Source of the DNA: Acidobacteriota bacterium
Lineage (GTDB): Bacteria > Acidobacteriota > Blastocatellia > Pyrinomonadales > Pyrinomonadaceae
Direction: 5' to 3'
DNA: 64,000 nt
Assembly (NCBI GenBank): GCA_019242475.1
Contig: JAFAVK010000086.1
Coordinates: 1-64,000 of the forward strand
Shown here piece after piece: positions 8,439 to 17,459 of the stretch; position 1 is the first letter of the stretch; every line of letters begins with the position of its first letter. The notes beneath the pieces were generated by a model. That model made no database searches. It was given only the letters and a program-made list of their open reading frames with translations, and was not told the DNA's origin. A program made the position numbers and the translations under genes.

Positions 8439-9473
8439 ATGGCCGACTACCGAGACAAGCTTGACGAGTGGCGCGAGGCGGCGCGGCGCAAGGCGCGTGA
8501 CCTGGACGAGAAGTACAACATCCGCGAGCGCGTCGAGGATGGCGCGCGCGCGGCGGGCGAGGCCGCCAAGCGCGGCGCCGACGCCGTCAAGACCGGCGCC
8601 GACCGCGCGCGCGAAGAGGCCGGGCGCCTCGGCGAAGATTTCGACCTGAACGAGCACGTCGCCGACGCGCGCGAGCGCACGAAGGAGGCGCGCGAGCAGG
8701 CCGCGCGTGCGGCCGAGGAGGCCGCGCGACTCGCGCGCGAGGTCGGCGGTCGCATGCGCGAGGCCGGGCAGAAGGCGGGCGAGCGCGCCGAAGACCTTCT
8801 CGGCGGCGCGAAGAAGTATTACAAGGGCGCGGCGCGCGCGGCCGGCGCGGGCGCGCGCTTCGCCGGCTTGAGCCTGCGCGCGACGCGTCTGACCGCGGCC
8901 TCGACCGCGGGGCTCTACCGCGCGTACGACTGGGCGCGGCAGAACCCGAAGCAGGCCATCGTCGTCACGCTCTCGCTCGCCGCGGGCGTGCGCGCGGGCG
9001 CCTCGTTCCCGGGCCTCGACGGCTTCCTCCTCGGCGCGCACCCGCACTGGCTCACGCACTCGGCGCTGCCCGTCTGGGCCGTGCGCAAGGCGAGCCAGAA
9101 GTTCGACGAATACCTGCGCGAGCGCGAGCGCCTCGTCGCCGCGGGCGAGCTGGACGAGGCCGACCGCAAGCGGGTCGAGTTCGAGCGCAAGTTGGCGCGC
9201 TACGTCGGGGCGCCGCTGCTCGGCGCGTTCAGCTGCGCCGCGGGCGTGACGATGATGGCGCAAATCTTCCAGCCCGGGACGGTCGTCGGCGCCCCCGTCA
9301 GCTGGCTCATCGGCGGCAACCCTCTGCTCTCCGGCGTCTGGCTCTTCGGCAACGGCGTCATCTGTATCCAACAAGGCTACAAGTTCTTCATGATCGCTTT
9401 GAAGGACGTGGAGGCCGCCGAGCGCATCGTCAGAGAAATTAAAGGAATGTTGCCCGCGGCCGCCGCGGGCTGA
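8439..9473 (+). CDS. Ala-rich coiled-coil membrane protein, unknown function
   Basis: A 344-residue protein I do not recognise. Residues 1 to ~125 are highly charged and Ala-rich (EAREQAARAAEEAARLARE) with amphipathic helical repeats like LEA or apolipoprotein-type helices. The second half has hydrophobic stretches around AIVVTLSLAAGVRAG, GAPLLGAFSCAAGVTMMA and LLSGVWLFGNGVICI that could be membrane segments. AGGAG lies six nt before the ATG at 8439, a clear ribosome binding site. It is a single gene between two palindromes and ends before a strong terminator. The N-terminal helices might coat a membrane or lipid surface; that is speculation. Confidence 0.85.
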   Translation: MADYRDKLDEWREAARRKARDLDEKYNIRERVEDGARAAGEAAKRGADAVKTGADRAREEAGRLGEDFDLNEHVADARERTKEAREQAARAAEEAARLAREVGGRMREAGQKAGERAEDLLGGAKKYYKGAARAAGAGARFAGLSLRATRLTAASTAGLYRAYDWARQNPKQAIVVTLSLAAGVRAGASFPGLDGFLLGAHPHWLTHSALPVWAVRKASQKFDEYLRERERLVAAGELDEADRKRVEFERKLARYVGAPLLGAFSCAAGVTMMAQIFQPGTVVGAPVSWLIGGNPLLSGVWLFGNGVICIQQGYKFFMIALKDVEAAERIVREIKGMLPAAAAG

Positions 9474-9500
9474 GAGAAGAATAATTCCCGCGCGGCATCG

Positions 9501-9548
9501 AGCGGTGGCGGCTGCGTCAAAGGAGGCTTTGACGCAGCCGCCACCGCT
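9501..9548 (+). terminator. 22-bp perfect hairpin terminator between convergent genes
   Basis: The arms 9501-9522 and 9527-9548 are perfectly complementary with a GAGG tetraloop, followed by TTATTTGAT on the plus strand. It ends exactly where the stop codon of the convergent protease gene begins (9549-9551), so it could also stop transcripts from that side, although no T-tract follows in the minus direction. Confidence 0.85.
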
Positions 9549-10601
9549 TTATTTGATAGTTATCGGGAACGGGAGGAAGGAGAGGGCGAAGACGAGGAGC
9601 GTGAGGAGCGCGACGAGTTGGCGGGCGGCGCCGAGTTGGTCGCGGTCGTCGAGCGGCTGCGGGTGCGGCATGCGCAGCATGACGAAGAGGAGGATGACGT
9701 AGAGGGCGCCGCTCGGCACCCCGTGCCAGAGCCAGCCGAGCGGGGTGAGCGTCAGCATCGAGAGGAAGGCGAAGCGCCCGGCCCACCAGTGCACGCGCCG
9801 GCCGAGGACGGAGTAGACGGCGTGGCCGCCGTCGAGCTGCCCGACGGGCAGGAGGTTCAGGCTCGTCACCAGCAGCCCGATCCACGCCGCGAGGTAGAAG
9901 GGGCTCTGCTCGATCCCCGGCAAGTCCTTCACGCCGAGCGGCCCGGCCAGCAGCCGCAGCAGCAGCGGGTCGTTGAAGATTAAGGTGGCCGCGCCTTCGG
10001 GCGCGGGCGGCAGCGCCACCGCCGGCCTGGCCGTCAGCAGCGCGGCACAGGCGACGGGGATGATGACGAGGAAGCCCGCGAGCGGGCCGGCCACGCCGAT
10101 GTCGAAGAGCGCGCGGCGCGAGGGGATCGGCGACTTGATCTTGATGAACGCGCCGAGCGTGCCCGCCATGAACGGCGGCGGCATCGGGATGAAGTACGGG
10201 AGCGTGGCGTCCACGCCGTAGCGCCGGCAGGCGACGTAGTGCCCCGACTCGTGCGCGAGCAGGATGGAGAGGAGCGCGGCGGCGAACTTCAGCCCCTCGA
10301 CGATGAACCGCGGGTGCGCGTAGGCGTGCGCGGCCTCGGCCGCCAGCGCGAGCGCGAAATACTTCGGGATGAAGGCGAGGTAGTCGAGCGGCGTCGCGGG
10401 CGCCGCGACTTGCGGCTCGGCGACGGCGGACGAGAGCGCGAAGCTGACGCCGGCCCAGGTCATCGTGAGCGCCGTCAACAGGAAGAAGGCCGAGTGCTTC
10501 CACCACTCGCGCGCCGTCGGCCGCGCCGACACGCGCAGCCCCGCCGCCGCCGACCGGCCGCGCGCCACAAACGTCGGTACTTCACGGACTGATTCAGACA
10601 T
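9549..10601 (-). CDS. Site-2 protease family (M50) membrane metalloprotease
   Basis: A 350-residue multi-pass membrane protein. HESGH (His117, Glu118, His121) is the HExxH zinc site, and NLLPVGQLDGGH (249-260) supplies the third, Asp, ligand. The pattern GVDATLPYFIPMPPPF and the hydrophobic stretches on either side are typical of cytosolic-facing S2P/M50 proteins related to plant EGY proteases. These cleave transmembrane anchors of regulators. No substrate gene such as an anti-sigma factor is adjacent. No PDZ domain is visible. The ATG at 10601 is used. Confidence 0.93.
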   Translation of the reverse strand: MSESVREVPTFVARGRSAAAGLRVSARPTAREWWKHSAFFLLTALTMTWAGVSFALSSAVAEPQVAAPATPLDYLAFIPKYFALALAAEAAHAYAHPRFIVEGLKFAAALLSILLAHESGHYVACRRYGVDATLPYFIPMPPPFMAGTLGAFIKIKSPIPSRRALFDIGVAGPLAGFLVIIPVACAALLTARPAVALPPAPEGAATLIFNDPLLLRLLAGPLGVKDLPGIEQSPFYLAAWIGLLVTSLNLLPVGQLDGGHAVYSVLGRRVHWWAGRFAFLSMLTLTPLGWLWHGVPSGALYVILLFVMLRMPHPQPLDDRDQLGAARQLVALLTLLVFALSFLPFPITIK

Positions 10602-10608
10602 GAAGGTC

Positions 10609-10681
10609 AGATGTCAGATGTCAGACGCCGGATGCTAGTTCAGAGCAATCACTAACATCCGGCGTCTGACATCTCGCATCT
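10609..10681. repeat. Intergenic palindrome built of ATGTCAG words
   Basis: Tandem ATGTCAG heptamers from 10609 run into a GC core that is complementary to 10651-10681. The loop is about 12 nt. The right arm touches the HU stop codon (10680-10682). Confidence 0.78.
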
Positions 10682-11030
10682 ACTCGGTGGGGCGGCCGGC
10701 CGCGTCGGCGGATGCTTCGGGGGCTTCCGTGTCGTGGATGTCGTCGTCGTGCTCGGCGTCGAAGCCGTGCGCCTGTAGCTCCTTGCCCGGCTTGAAGCGG
10801 ATGGTCTTGCCCGAGGGGATGGCGACCTCCTCGCCGGTGCGCGGGTTGCGCCCCACGCCGCGCTTGCGCGGCTTGACGACGAAGACGCCGAAGCCGCGCA
10901 GCTCGATGCGCTCGCCGCGGGCGAGGGCCTCCTTCATCGAATGGAAGAGGGCGTCCACGGCCTGCTCGGCCTTCATCTTGGGCACGCCCGTCCGCTCGGC
11001 CACGCGGTTCACGATGTCGAGTTTGATCAC
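10680..11030 (-). CDS. hup: HU/IHF-family DNA-binding protein
   Basis: A 116-residue nucleoid protein. Residues 1 to ~92 hold the full HU fold: IKLDIVNRVAERTGVPK, then RIELRGFGVFVVKPRKRGVGRNPRTGE with the DNA-binding arm, and IPSGKTIRFKPGKEL. The last ~25 residues form an unusual acidic tail (EHDDDIHDTEAPE). GTG at 11030 is chosen because GGAGG lies about ten nt upstream and the HU fold starts there. An upstream ATG at 11141 falls inside the promoter and is rejected. Confidence 0.94.
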   Translation of the reverse strand: MIKLDIVNRVAERTGVPKMKAEQAVDALFHSMKEALARGERIELRGFGVFVVKPRKRGVGRNPRTGEEVAIPSGKTIRFKPGKELQAHGFDAEHDDDIHDTEAPEASADAAGRPTE

Positions 11031-11111
11031 TGCTCTACGGCCTCCGCTTCCATGTCCGCGAAATCTCGCGGGAGAGGATTTGTCTAAGGGCGACAACAGT
11101 TTACGTCCGCG

Positions 11112-11141
11112 ATAATAGAGAGGCGCGGCGACGGCTGTCAA
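11112..11141 (-). promoter_or_regulatory. Sigma-70-type promoter of the HU gene
   Basis: Read on the minus strand, TTGACA (11141-11136) is followed after 18 nt by TATTAT (11117-11112), about 80 nt upstream of the HU start. The -35 lies within a perfect dyad, TGTCAAGGTTTGACA (11136-11150), which could be an operator. Confidence 0.7.
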
Positions 11142-11215
11142 GGTTTGACAAGGCCGGGGGCGGCGGCTAACCTCGGTCGGAGGGCGGCCCCGCGCCCCTT
11201 TAGAGATAAAGCCAT

Positions 11216-11905
11216 ATGCTCCTATTAGGCAAGAAGAACAGCCGCGTGCCCGCGTTCGGCGACGTGCAGGCGGACGACGACCGCGACATAGAGGTGCGGC
11301 GCCTGCGCGACGAGTCGCGGACGCACTTCTGGGGTGAGGCGCGCCTCCTCTTCCGCGACCTCGTCTTCGCGCTGATGATCATGGCGCTCGTGCTCGTCTT
11401 CGTCGCGCAGCCGGTGAAGGTCGAGGGCACTTCGATGCTCCCGCGGCTGCACGACGGCGAGCGCATCTTCGTCAACAAACTCATCTACTACGGCCTGCCC
11501 GAGCTGGAGCGCGGCGACATCGTCGTCTTCTGGTTCCCCAACGACCCGACGAAGAGCTACATCAAGCGCGTCATCGGCCTGCCGGGCGAGACCGTGCAAC
11601 TGAGGGCCGGCCGCATCTTCGTCAACGGCAAGGAACTGGAGGAGCCCTACCTCGAACACGCGCTCAACGTCGCCGCCGCCGACGAGCCGCCCACCTACGT
11701 CAAGCCGCACTACTACTTCGTCATGGGCGACAACCGCGACAACTCGTCGGATTCGCGCATGTGGGGGCTCGTCCCCGAGAAGTACATCTACGGCAAGGCG
11801 CTCTTCCGCTACTGGCCCCTCTCGCAGGCCGGCGTCATCCGCCACGAGACCAACTACCCCGGCATCCCCACCCACCACACGGAAAGGTTCGACCCGGAGG
11901 AGTAG
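11216..11905 (+). CDS. lepB: Signal peptidase I
   Basis: A 229-residue membrane serine protease that removes signal peptides from exported proteins. A charged ~45-residue N-terminus precedes a single membrane segment (DLVFALMIMALVLVFVA). Box B GTSMLPRL carries catalytic Ser73, YIKRVIGLPGE carries the general base Lys117, and GDNRDNSSDSR is box E. The single membrane anchor resembles Gram-positive-type SipS more than the two-anchor E. coli enzyme. It is divergent from the HU gene across about 185 nt. Confidence 0.96.
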   Translation: MLLLGKKNSRVPAFGDVQADDDRDIEVRRLRDESRTHFWGEARLLFRDLVFALMIMALVLVFVAQPVKVEGTSMLPRLHDGERIFVNKLIYYGLPELERGDIVVFWFPNDPTKSYIKRVIGLPGETVQLRAGRIFVNGKELEEPYLEHALNVAAADEPPTYVKPHYYFVMGDNRDNSSDSRMWGLVPEKYIYGKALFRYWPLSQAGVIRHETNYPGIPTHHTERFDPEE

Positions 11906-11914
11906 GAGAAAACG

Positions 11915-12059
11915 ATAGGCAGTAGGCGTTTAGGGGAAGGGAGCCGGGGGCGGTCGGCCTCCGGCTGATTTTGTCTTGAGCCCTGACGCCGCGCCCGACG
12001 GATTTGATATTTCGCGCGCGAGATTGCAAACTAACTGCCTACTGCCGACGCCTACTGCC
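11915..12059. repeat. Intergenic repeat built of GGCAGTA words
   Basis: AGGCAGTAGGCG near 11918 is complementary to CGCCTACTGCC at 12049-12059, with about 115 nt between them. The heptamer is GGCAGTA, the same word used at 37596-37813. The right arm runs almost to the start of the next gene and leaves no room for a normal ribosome binding site there. Confidence 0.6.
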
Positions 12060-12068
12060 CGCTGTTCT

Positions 12069-13358
12069 ATGGACTGGCTGAGACCTTTGCTGATGATGTT
12101 CTACGCGCCCGCGCGCGGGATGGCGGAGGTGCGCGACCGCGCGCCGCTGGGGCGGGCGGCGCTGCTGGCGCTGCTGGCGCAGAGCGCGCACGGGCTGTGC
12201 GGGCTGTGGCCGGCGCTGGCGGGGGCGGTCGGGGTGGCCGGGATGACGTTCGCCACGCTCATCGGCTCGGCGGGGCTGATGGTGGTGCTGGCGGCGATCT
12301 TCGTCCCGGCGGCGGTCTTCTGCGCCAACCTGCTCGAACGCCGCGGCAGCTACGGGCTCGTCCTGCGGCAGGAGTACGCGGCGACCCTCTCGTGCGTCTT
12401 CTACGCGCTGGCCGCCGTGAGCCTGCTCGGGGTGCTCTTCGTCGCGCTCGGGCGCGCGTCGGGCTTCTCCGCCGCCTTCCAGGAGAGCTACCGCGAGGCG
12501 CTGGCCCTCGCGCAGGAGCGCGGGCAGGTGGCGCCCGAGGCCGTGCCGCTGATGGGCAACATGCAGCTCCTGCCGCTGGTCTTCTCCTACGTCGTTATGC
12601 TGCCGCTCTTCCTGCTCTGGGCGTGGGCCGGCGTGCGCGAGGTCTTCCGGCTGGGCTGGGGGCGTTCGCTCCTGGCCGTGGTCGGCGCGTCGGTCGCCGT
12701 GATGCTCGCGTCGCCGGTGCTGCCGCTCATCAGCGTGGTGCTCGGGTCGCCGTTCCTGCTCCTGCTGCTCTTCTTCGCGGTGCGCTCCTACGTCGTCGAG
12801 GCGCAGCGGACGCAGCGGGCACGCGCCTCTTTCCGGCAGAACCTCGAAGCCGCGACGCTCAACCCGGCCGACGCCTCGGCGCACTACAACCTCGGGCTCC
12901 TGCACCAGCAGCGGAAGGAGTACGCCGAGGCGCGCGCGCGCTTCCTGCGCGCCGTCGAGATCGACCCGGCCGAGGCGGACGCGCACTACCAGCTCGGCCG
13001 CATCGCGCGCGCCGAAGGCCGTCTGCCCGAGGCCATCCAGCACTTCGGCGAGGTCGTCGCGCGCGACGAGGCGCACGCGCAGCACGAAATCTGGCGCGAG
13101 GTCGGCGCGACCTATCTCGCCGCGGGGCAGTTCGCGGACGCGCGCGACGCGTTGGAGCGTTTCCTCGACCGGCGCCCCTCCGACCCGGAGGCGCTCTACC
13201 TGATGGGGCGCGCGGCCGCGGGGCTCGGCGACGCGCGCGCGGCGAAGCACTGGATGGAGCGCTGCGTCGAGGCCGTGCGCACCGCGCCCGCCTACAAGTA
13301 CCGCGCCGACAAGCGCTGGCTCAACGAGGCGCAGCAGTTCCTGCGCACGCAGGCTTGA
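12069..13358 (+). CDS. Yip1-like membrane protein with TPR repeats
   Basis: A 429-residue protein. Roughly the first 250 residues contain about five hydrophobic helices (AALLALLAQSAHGL, FATLIGSAGLMVVLAAIF, SCVFYALAAVSLLGVLFVAL, LPLVFSYVVMLPLFLLWAW, SLLAVVGASVAVMLASPVL), reminiscent of the Yip1 domain. The C-terminal part has at least three TPRs starting at NPADASAHYNLGLLHQQRKEY. The ATG at 12069 lies just before the first membrane region. The frame is open to 11976, so a start through the palindrome is possible. It is followed at 9 nt by a small membrane protein and then carA. Confidence 0.85.
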   Translation: MDWLRPLLMMFYAPARGMAEVRDRAPLGRAALLALLAQSAHGLCGLWPALAGAVGVAGMTFATLIGSAGLMVVLAAIFVPAAVFCANLLERRGSYGLVLRQEYAATLSCVFYALAAVSLLGVLFVALGRASGFSAAFQESYREALALAQERGQVAPEAVPLMGNMQLLPLVFSYVVMLPLFLLWAWAGVREVFRLGWGRSLLAVVGASVAVMLASPVLPLISVVLGSPFLLLLLFFAVRSYVVEAQRTQRARASFRQNLEAATLNPADASAHYNLGLLHQQRKEYAEARARFLRAVEIDPAEADAHYQLGRIARAEGRLPEAIQHFGEVVARDEAHAQHEIWREVGATYLAAGQFADARDALERFLDRRPSDPEALYLMGRAAAGLGDARAAKHWMERCVEAVRTAPAYKYRADKRWLNEAQQFLRTQA

Positions 13359-13367
13359 GGGGCTTCT

Positions 13368-13775
13368 ATGTTCAAACGGAGCGTGAACGTGCCTCAGGGC
13401 GCGTACCTGTTGGCCGCGATGGCGGGACTCGCGGGGTTGCCGCTCATGTACCTGCTGGCGAACCTCGCGGAGGTGGCGAGTTTCTACTACGGTGAGCCCG
13501 TCGCACTGTACGCAGCCGTGGCGCTCCTCGGCCTCGGCTACGCTATCTTGGGCGCGGCTTTCGGATTCCTCTGGCCCGTGGCGTCATGGCGCTGGGGTGT
13601 CTGGCTCTGCGCGGGGCCGACCTGTGCCGTCCCCTTCGTCACGTCCGACGCGCGTGTCTTCCTCGCGTGGGCCTTGCTGACGCTGCTGCCGGCCTGCGCG
13701 GGCGCCTACGCCCTGGCGCGGGTCAACCGCAGGCGCGCGCGGGCTCAATTGAACGGGGCAACATTCAGCTTATGA
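13368..13775 (+). CDS. Small multi-pass membrane protein, unknown function
   Basis: A 135-residue protein with about four hydrophobic segments ([83 protein letters not shown]) and a basic tail. No family recognised. AGGGGCTTCT before the ATG gives a plausible ribosome binding site. Its TGA overlaps the carA start in an ATGA junction, so it is translationally coupled to carA. Confidence 0.8.
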   Translation: MFKRSVNVPQGAYLLAAMAGLAGLPLMYLLANLAEVASFYYGEPVALYAAVALLGLGYAILGAAFGFLWPVASWRWGVWLCAGPTCAVPFVTSDARVFLAWALLTLLPACAGAYALARVNRRRARAQLNGATFSL

Positions 13776-14884
13776 CGACGAACGAAACGAAACCGGCGCT
13801 GCTCGTACTCGAAGACGGCCGCAGCTTCCGCGGGCGCGCGTGGGGCGCCGCGGCGGAGGCGTGCGGCGAGATGGTCTTCAACACTTCGATGTCGGGTTAC
13901 CAGGAAGTCCTGACCGACCCCTCGTACGCGGGGCAGATCGTGTGCATGACCTACCCGCTCATCGGCAACTACGGCGTGAACCGCGCCGACGAGGAGTCGG
14001 CCCGCCCGTGGGTCGAGGGCTTCGTCGTGCGCGAGGCGAGCCGGCTCGCGTCGAACTGGCGCTCGGAGGAGACGCTCGACGCCTACCTCAAGCGCTGGGG
14101 CGTGCCCGGCATCGAGCGCGTGGACACGCGCGCGCTCGTCCGGCACATCCGCGACAAGGGCGCGATGCGCGCCTGCATCTCTTCAATCGACCTGGACGAG
14201 CGGAGCCTGCTTGAGAAGGCGCGGGCTTCGGCGCCGATGGAGAACCGCGAGCTGGCGAGCGTGGTGACGACCGCGAGCCCTTACGAAATCCCTGCGGTCG
14301 GCGAGGAGCGCTTCCACGTCGTCTGCTACGACTTCGGCGTGAAGCGGAACTCACTCAACGAGCTGGCCGCTTTGGGCTGCCGCGTCACGGTCGTGCCGGC
14401 CGCGACGCCCGCGCGCGACGTTTTGGCGCTGCGGCCCGACGGCGTCTACCTCTCGAACGGGCCGGGCGACCCCGCTTCGATGACGGAGGTCGTGGAGGAG
14501 ATCAGTAATCTGGTGAAAGAGGGCGTGCCGACCTTCGGCATCTGCTTCGGGCACCAACTGCTGGGGCGCGCCTTCGGCGGGGAGACCTACAAGCTGCGCT
14601 TCGGCCACCGCGGCGGGAACCAGCCGGTCAAAGACCTCTCGACGGGGAGGGTCGAGATCACCTCGCACAACCACGGCTTCGCGGTGCGCGCCGACAGCCT
14701 CCCCGCCGAAGTCGAGGTCACGCACCTCAACCTCAACGACGACTGCGTCGAGGGGCTGCGCCACAAGAGCCTCCCCGTCATCTCCGTCCAATACCACCCC
14801 GAGGCCGCCCCCGGCCCCCACGACGCCGAACACCACTTCCGCCGCTTCGTCGAGCTGATGAGCGAGAGCGCCGTGCGCTCTTGA
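13772..14884 (+). CDS. carA: Carbamoyl-phosphate synthase small subunit
   Basis: A 370-residue glutaminase subunit that supplies ammonia from glutamine to CarB for arginine and pyrimidine synthesis. The N-terminal CPSase_sm domain ([40 protein letters not shown]) is followed by a class I glutamine amidotransferase. The nucleophile is at about Cys258 in [10 protein letters not shown], and the His/Glu pair is in [13 protein letters not shown]. carB is not adjacent, which is common in scattered arginine/pyrimidine gene sets. The ATG at 13772 overlaps the preceding stop by 4 nt. Confidence 0.97.
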   Translation: MTTNETKPALLVLEDGRSFRGRAWGAAAEACGEMVFNTSMSGYQEVLTDPSYAGQIVCMTYPLIGNYGVNRADEESARPWVEGFVVREASRLASNWRSEETLDAYLKRWGVPGIERVDTRALVRHIRDKGAMRACISSIDLDERSLLEKARASAPMENRELASVVTTASPYEIPAVGEERFHVVCYDFGVKRNSLNELAALGCRVTVVPAATPARDVLALRPDGVYLSNGPGDPASMTEVVEEISNLVKEGVPTFGICFGHQLLGRAFGGETYKLRFGHRGGNQPVKDLSTGRVEITSHNHGFAVRADSLPAEVEVTHLNLNDDCVEGLRHKSLPVISVQYHPEAAPGPHDAEHHFRRFVELMSESAVRS

Positions 14885-14885
14885 A

Positions 14886-14976
14886 GGCAAGAGGCAAACT
14901 TCAAAAGGCAAAAGGCAAAAGTTAAGAGGGCGCTCCCTCACTTTTGCCTTTTGCCTTTTGAAGTTTGCCTCTTGCC
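14886..14976. repeat. 37-bp perfect palindrome built of GGCAAAA words
   Basis: The arms 14886-14922 and 14940-14976 are perfectly complementary over 37 bp, with a 17-nt loop. They are made of tandem GGCAAAA/GGCAAGA heptamers. It lies between convergent carA and the receiver gene and could act as a two-way terminator. Confidence 0.85.
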
Positions 14977-14983
14977 TCTTGCC

Positions 14984-15358
14984 TCAGCTCTGCAAGAGGC
15001 TGTCTATCGTCGGGACGAGCGAGACGAAGTCGGAGGTCTTGCTCTTGTAGATTTTGACGCCGGCCTGCGTGGGCCGCCGCTGCCGGTTCGGGCCGGAGCT
15101 TTCGAGCGAGAAGAGGAGGACGGGCGTCACGGGGTCTAGCTCGCGGAGCTGTTGGCAGAGTTCGAGGCTGTCGGCGTCGATGTAAGTGTCGTTGAGGATG
15201 TAGAGGTCGAAGCGGTCGGTCGCGGCCACCTTCAGGCACTCGGCGGCCGTCTGCACGGACTCGACCTCGTAACCCTTGCGCGTGAGCATGAGGGCGATCA
15301 GGTCACCCACGTCCTTGTTCGACTCGGCGCACAGAATGCGCCTCTTGCCTTCAGACAT
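14984..15358 (-). CDS. Stand-alone receiver protein, probable pseudo-receiver
   Basis: A 124-residue single-domain CheY-like protein. The usual Asp-Asp pair after beta-1 is replaced (ILCAESNKDV). The acceptor region reads DLYILNDTYIDADSL, so the residue aligned with the phosphorylated Asp is Asn, with an Asp one place later. The Lys near the end is kept (KIYKSKTSDF). It is likely unphosphorylated or altered in its chemistry. A close paralogue lies immediately upstream at 15451-15870. No output domain. Confidence 0.85.
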   Translation of the reverse strand: MSEGKRRILCAESNKDVGDLIALMLTRKGYEVESVQTAAECLKVAATDRFDLYILNDTYIDADSLELCQQLRELDPVTPVLLFSLESSGPNRQRRPTQAGVKIYKSKTSDFVSLVPTIDSLLQS

Positions 15359-15450
15359 GCGGACACACCCCGACGAGAGAGAGCGCGGAAGCGTTATTCG
15401 CGAGGGGGCTGTAAAACAAGGGGGACTTAAATGTAAACGCGCGGGCGCCC

Positions 15451-15870
15451 TCAGTCAAGGCTCCCCGTCTTCCGACGCGGGAAGGGATTGCCCGACCTGC
15501 CCGAGAGGATGGAGTTGACGGTCGAGACGATATCGAAGAGGTCTTGGGGCTTGGTGAGGTAGGCGGTGGCGCCGGCTTCGAGCGCCAGCTCGCGGTCGCG
15601 GCGGAACGCCTGGGCCGAGAAGAAGAGGATCGGCGTCTCGGGCGTCATCTCGCGCAGGCGCTTGCAGAGCTGGAGCGCGGTGCCGTCGATGTAGTCGTCG
15701 TCCACCATGTAGAGGTCGAACCGGCCGTCGCCGACCAGCCCGACGCACTCGGCGATGGTGCCGGCCGAGACGACCTCGTGCCCCTGGCGTTCGAGCAGGA
15801 TGGTGATGAGCCGGCACGTGTCTTCGTGCGGCTCGGCGCAAAGGACGCGTCTGCGGGGGGAAGACGGCAT
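15451..15870 (-). CDS. Stand-alone receiver protein, paralogue of its neighbour
   Basis: A 139-residue CheY-like protein. It shares unusual features with the downstream gene: VLCAEPHEDT in place of the acidic pair, a DLYMVDDDYIDG acceptor loop and TIAECVGLV. Here the Asp aligned with the phospho-acceptor is present, and the Lys of YLTKP is intact. A basic tail follows. The ATG at 15870 has AAGGAG about nine nt upstream and precedes the fold directly; the longer open frame upstream is not needed. The pair looks like a tandem duplication in which one copy lost its acceptor Asp. Confidence 0.88.
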   Translation of the reverse strand: MPSSPRRRVLCAEPHEDTCRLITILLERQGHEVVSAGTIAECVGLVGDGRFDLYMVDDDYIDGTALQLCKRLREMTPETPILFFSAQAFRRDRELALEAGATAYLTKPQDLFDIVSTVNSILSGRSGNPFPRRKTGSLD

Positions 15871-16079
15871 CGGGGGAAAACTCCTTAACTGTCCTTTGTT
15901 CGCAGTTGCTACGGGCGGCCTGAGAAAAGTCGAGTCGGTGAAGACTGAGACTCTAACGCCGGCCGGCCTCCGGGGTCTGTACGGGGTAAAACACTCTCGT
16001 CGGGGCCGGCTCTGGACGGCAGACATTAAGCCTCAAACCAAAAAATTTAGCAACTTAAATTCTTCGGCCCGGGCGGCGC

Positions 16080-17447
16080 CTACTGGGCGGGCGAAGGCGC
16101 GGCCGAGTCGGGGGTCTCGGCCGTCTGGGTCGCCGTCGCCGGGCCGTCGGCGGACGCGGCGCCGGGGGGCGTCTCGGCCGGGCGGAGGAGTTCCGCGACG
16201 ATGCCGGAGCTGCCGCGGTGTTCGAGCCAGTGGCGGTAGGTGACGGTCAAGACCGCGATGACCGGGATGGCGAGGAAGATGCCGGCCACGCCCGCCAGCT
16301 CGTGCCCGGCGAGGATGGCGAGGATGACGGCCAGCGGGTGGAGGTGGATGCCCGACCCGATGATGCGCGGGTAGAGGACGTAGTCCTGCACGATGCGCAG
16401 CACGGCGAGGAAGAGGAGGACGGCGAGCGCCTTCGTCCCCGAGTCGAACCCGGCGACGGTGCCGGCGAGGGTGGCGACCACCACGGGGCCGAGCAGCGGG
16501 ATGAACTCGAGCATCCCGGCGACGAGCCCGAGCACCAGCGCGTAGCGCAGGCCGAGGACGGCGAAGGCCGCGGTGCAGATGCTGCCGATGAGGAGGCACG
16601 AGATGAGCTGCGCGCGGATGTAGGCGGCGAGCGTCGAGTTGATGTCCTGGAACAGCTCGTCGCCGCGCCAGCGGATGCGCCCCTGCGGCAGCATCATCAG
16701 GGCCGAGCGGCGGAAGCTGTCGGCGTCCTTCAAGAAGAAGAAGGCGAGGATTGGGATCAGCACGAGGTAGGGCAGGTAGCCGAGCAGGTTGACGGCGCTC
16801 GAAAAGCCCTCGCCCGTGACGTAGCGGCCCACGTCGCCGATGGCGTCCGAGACGGTCTTGTTCGCCGTGTCGCGCACCGAGGGCGGCAGGTTCAACTGCT
16901 CGAAGAGGCCGTTGAGCCGCTTGGCCCGTTCGCGCGCGTTCGTCAGGTAGCCGGGCGCCTGCTGCGCCAACTCGCCCAACTGCGTGCCGACGCGCGGCGT
17001 GAGTACCCACGCGCCCAGGCCGAGCGAGCCGAAGATGGCGACGTAGACGACGGCGATGGCGGCCGTGCGCGGCAGAAGCCGCGGCTCGCCCTGGCGGTCG
17101 CGCCGGGCGAGACCTTTCCGCACCAGCTCGATGAGCGGCGCGATGAGGTATGCGAAGAAGATGGCGAGGACGACGACGAGCAGCACGCCCGTCAGCGCGT
17201 AGAAGACCCAGCGGACGGTCTCGAAGAGGTAGTAGATGACGAGGACGAGCACCGCGACCCAGAGCACCGAGCGCGAGGCGAGCCGCAGCACGAGGCGCGC
17301 GCGCCGCTCGGTGAGCGCGAGCGCGGCGGACGCCTCCTCGTCTTCGCTCAACTCGGGCCGGACGATTGTCTTCTGTTCTGCCAAAGCCTGCCGCCCTCCG
17401 CCCGCGCGGGGTTCAGGAGCTTCCGTGACTGTGGGTTCGTGGGACAT
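16080..17447 (-). CDS. AI-2E (TqsA/PerM) family membrane transporter
   Basis: A 455-residue multi-pass protein. Two N-terminal helix pairs (SVLWVAVLVLVIYYLF, GVLLVVVLAIFFAYLIAPLIEL) are followed by a soluble helical segment, then PILAFFFLKDADSFRR, and the conserved LEFIPLLGPVVV and GIHLHPLAVILAILAGHELAG motifs of the AI-2E family. Members are implicated in export of autoinducer-2 or other solutes; the substrate here is unknown. A ~45-residue Ala/Pro tail is extra. The ATG at 17447 is preferred over a start at 17495, because the extra codons are repeat DNA that only mimics a hydrophobic leader. Confidence 0.9.
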   Translation of the reverse strand: MSHEPTVTEAPEPRAGGGRQALAEQKTIVRPELSEDEEASAALALTERRARLVLRLASRSVLWVAVLVLVIYYLFETVRWVFYALTGVLLVVVLAIFFAYLIAPLIELVRKGLARRDRQGEPRLLPRTAAIAVVYVAIFGSLGLGAWVLTPRVGTQLGELAQQAPGYLTNARERAKRLNGLFEQLNLPPSVRDTANKTVSDAIGDVGRYVTGEGFSSAVNLLGYLPYLVLIPILAFFFLKDADSFRRSALMMLPQGRIRWRGDELFQDINSTLAAYIRAQLISCLLIGSICTAAFAVLGLRYALVLGLVAGMLEFIPLLGPVVVATLAGTVAGFDSGTKALAVLLFLAVLRIVQDYVLYPRIIGSGIHLHPLAVILAILAGHELAGVAGIFLAIPVIAVLTVTYRHWLEHRGSSGIVAELLRPAETPPGAASADGPATATQTAETPDSAAPSPAQ

Positions 17448-17459
17448 GCAGCATGATGC

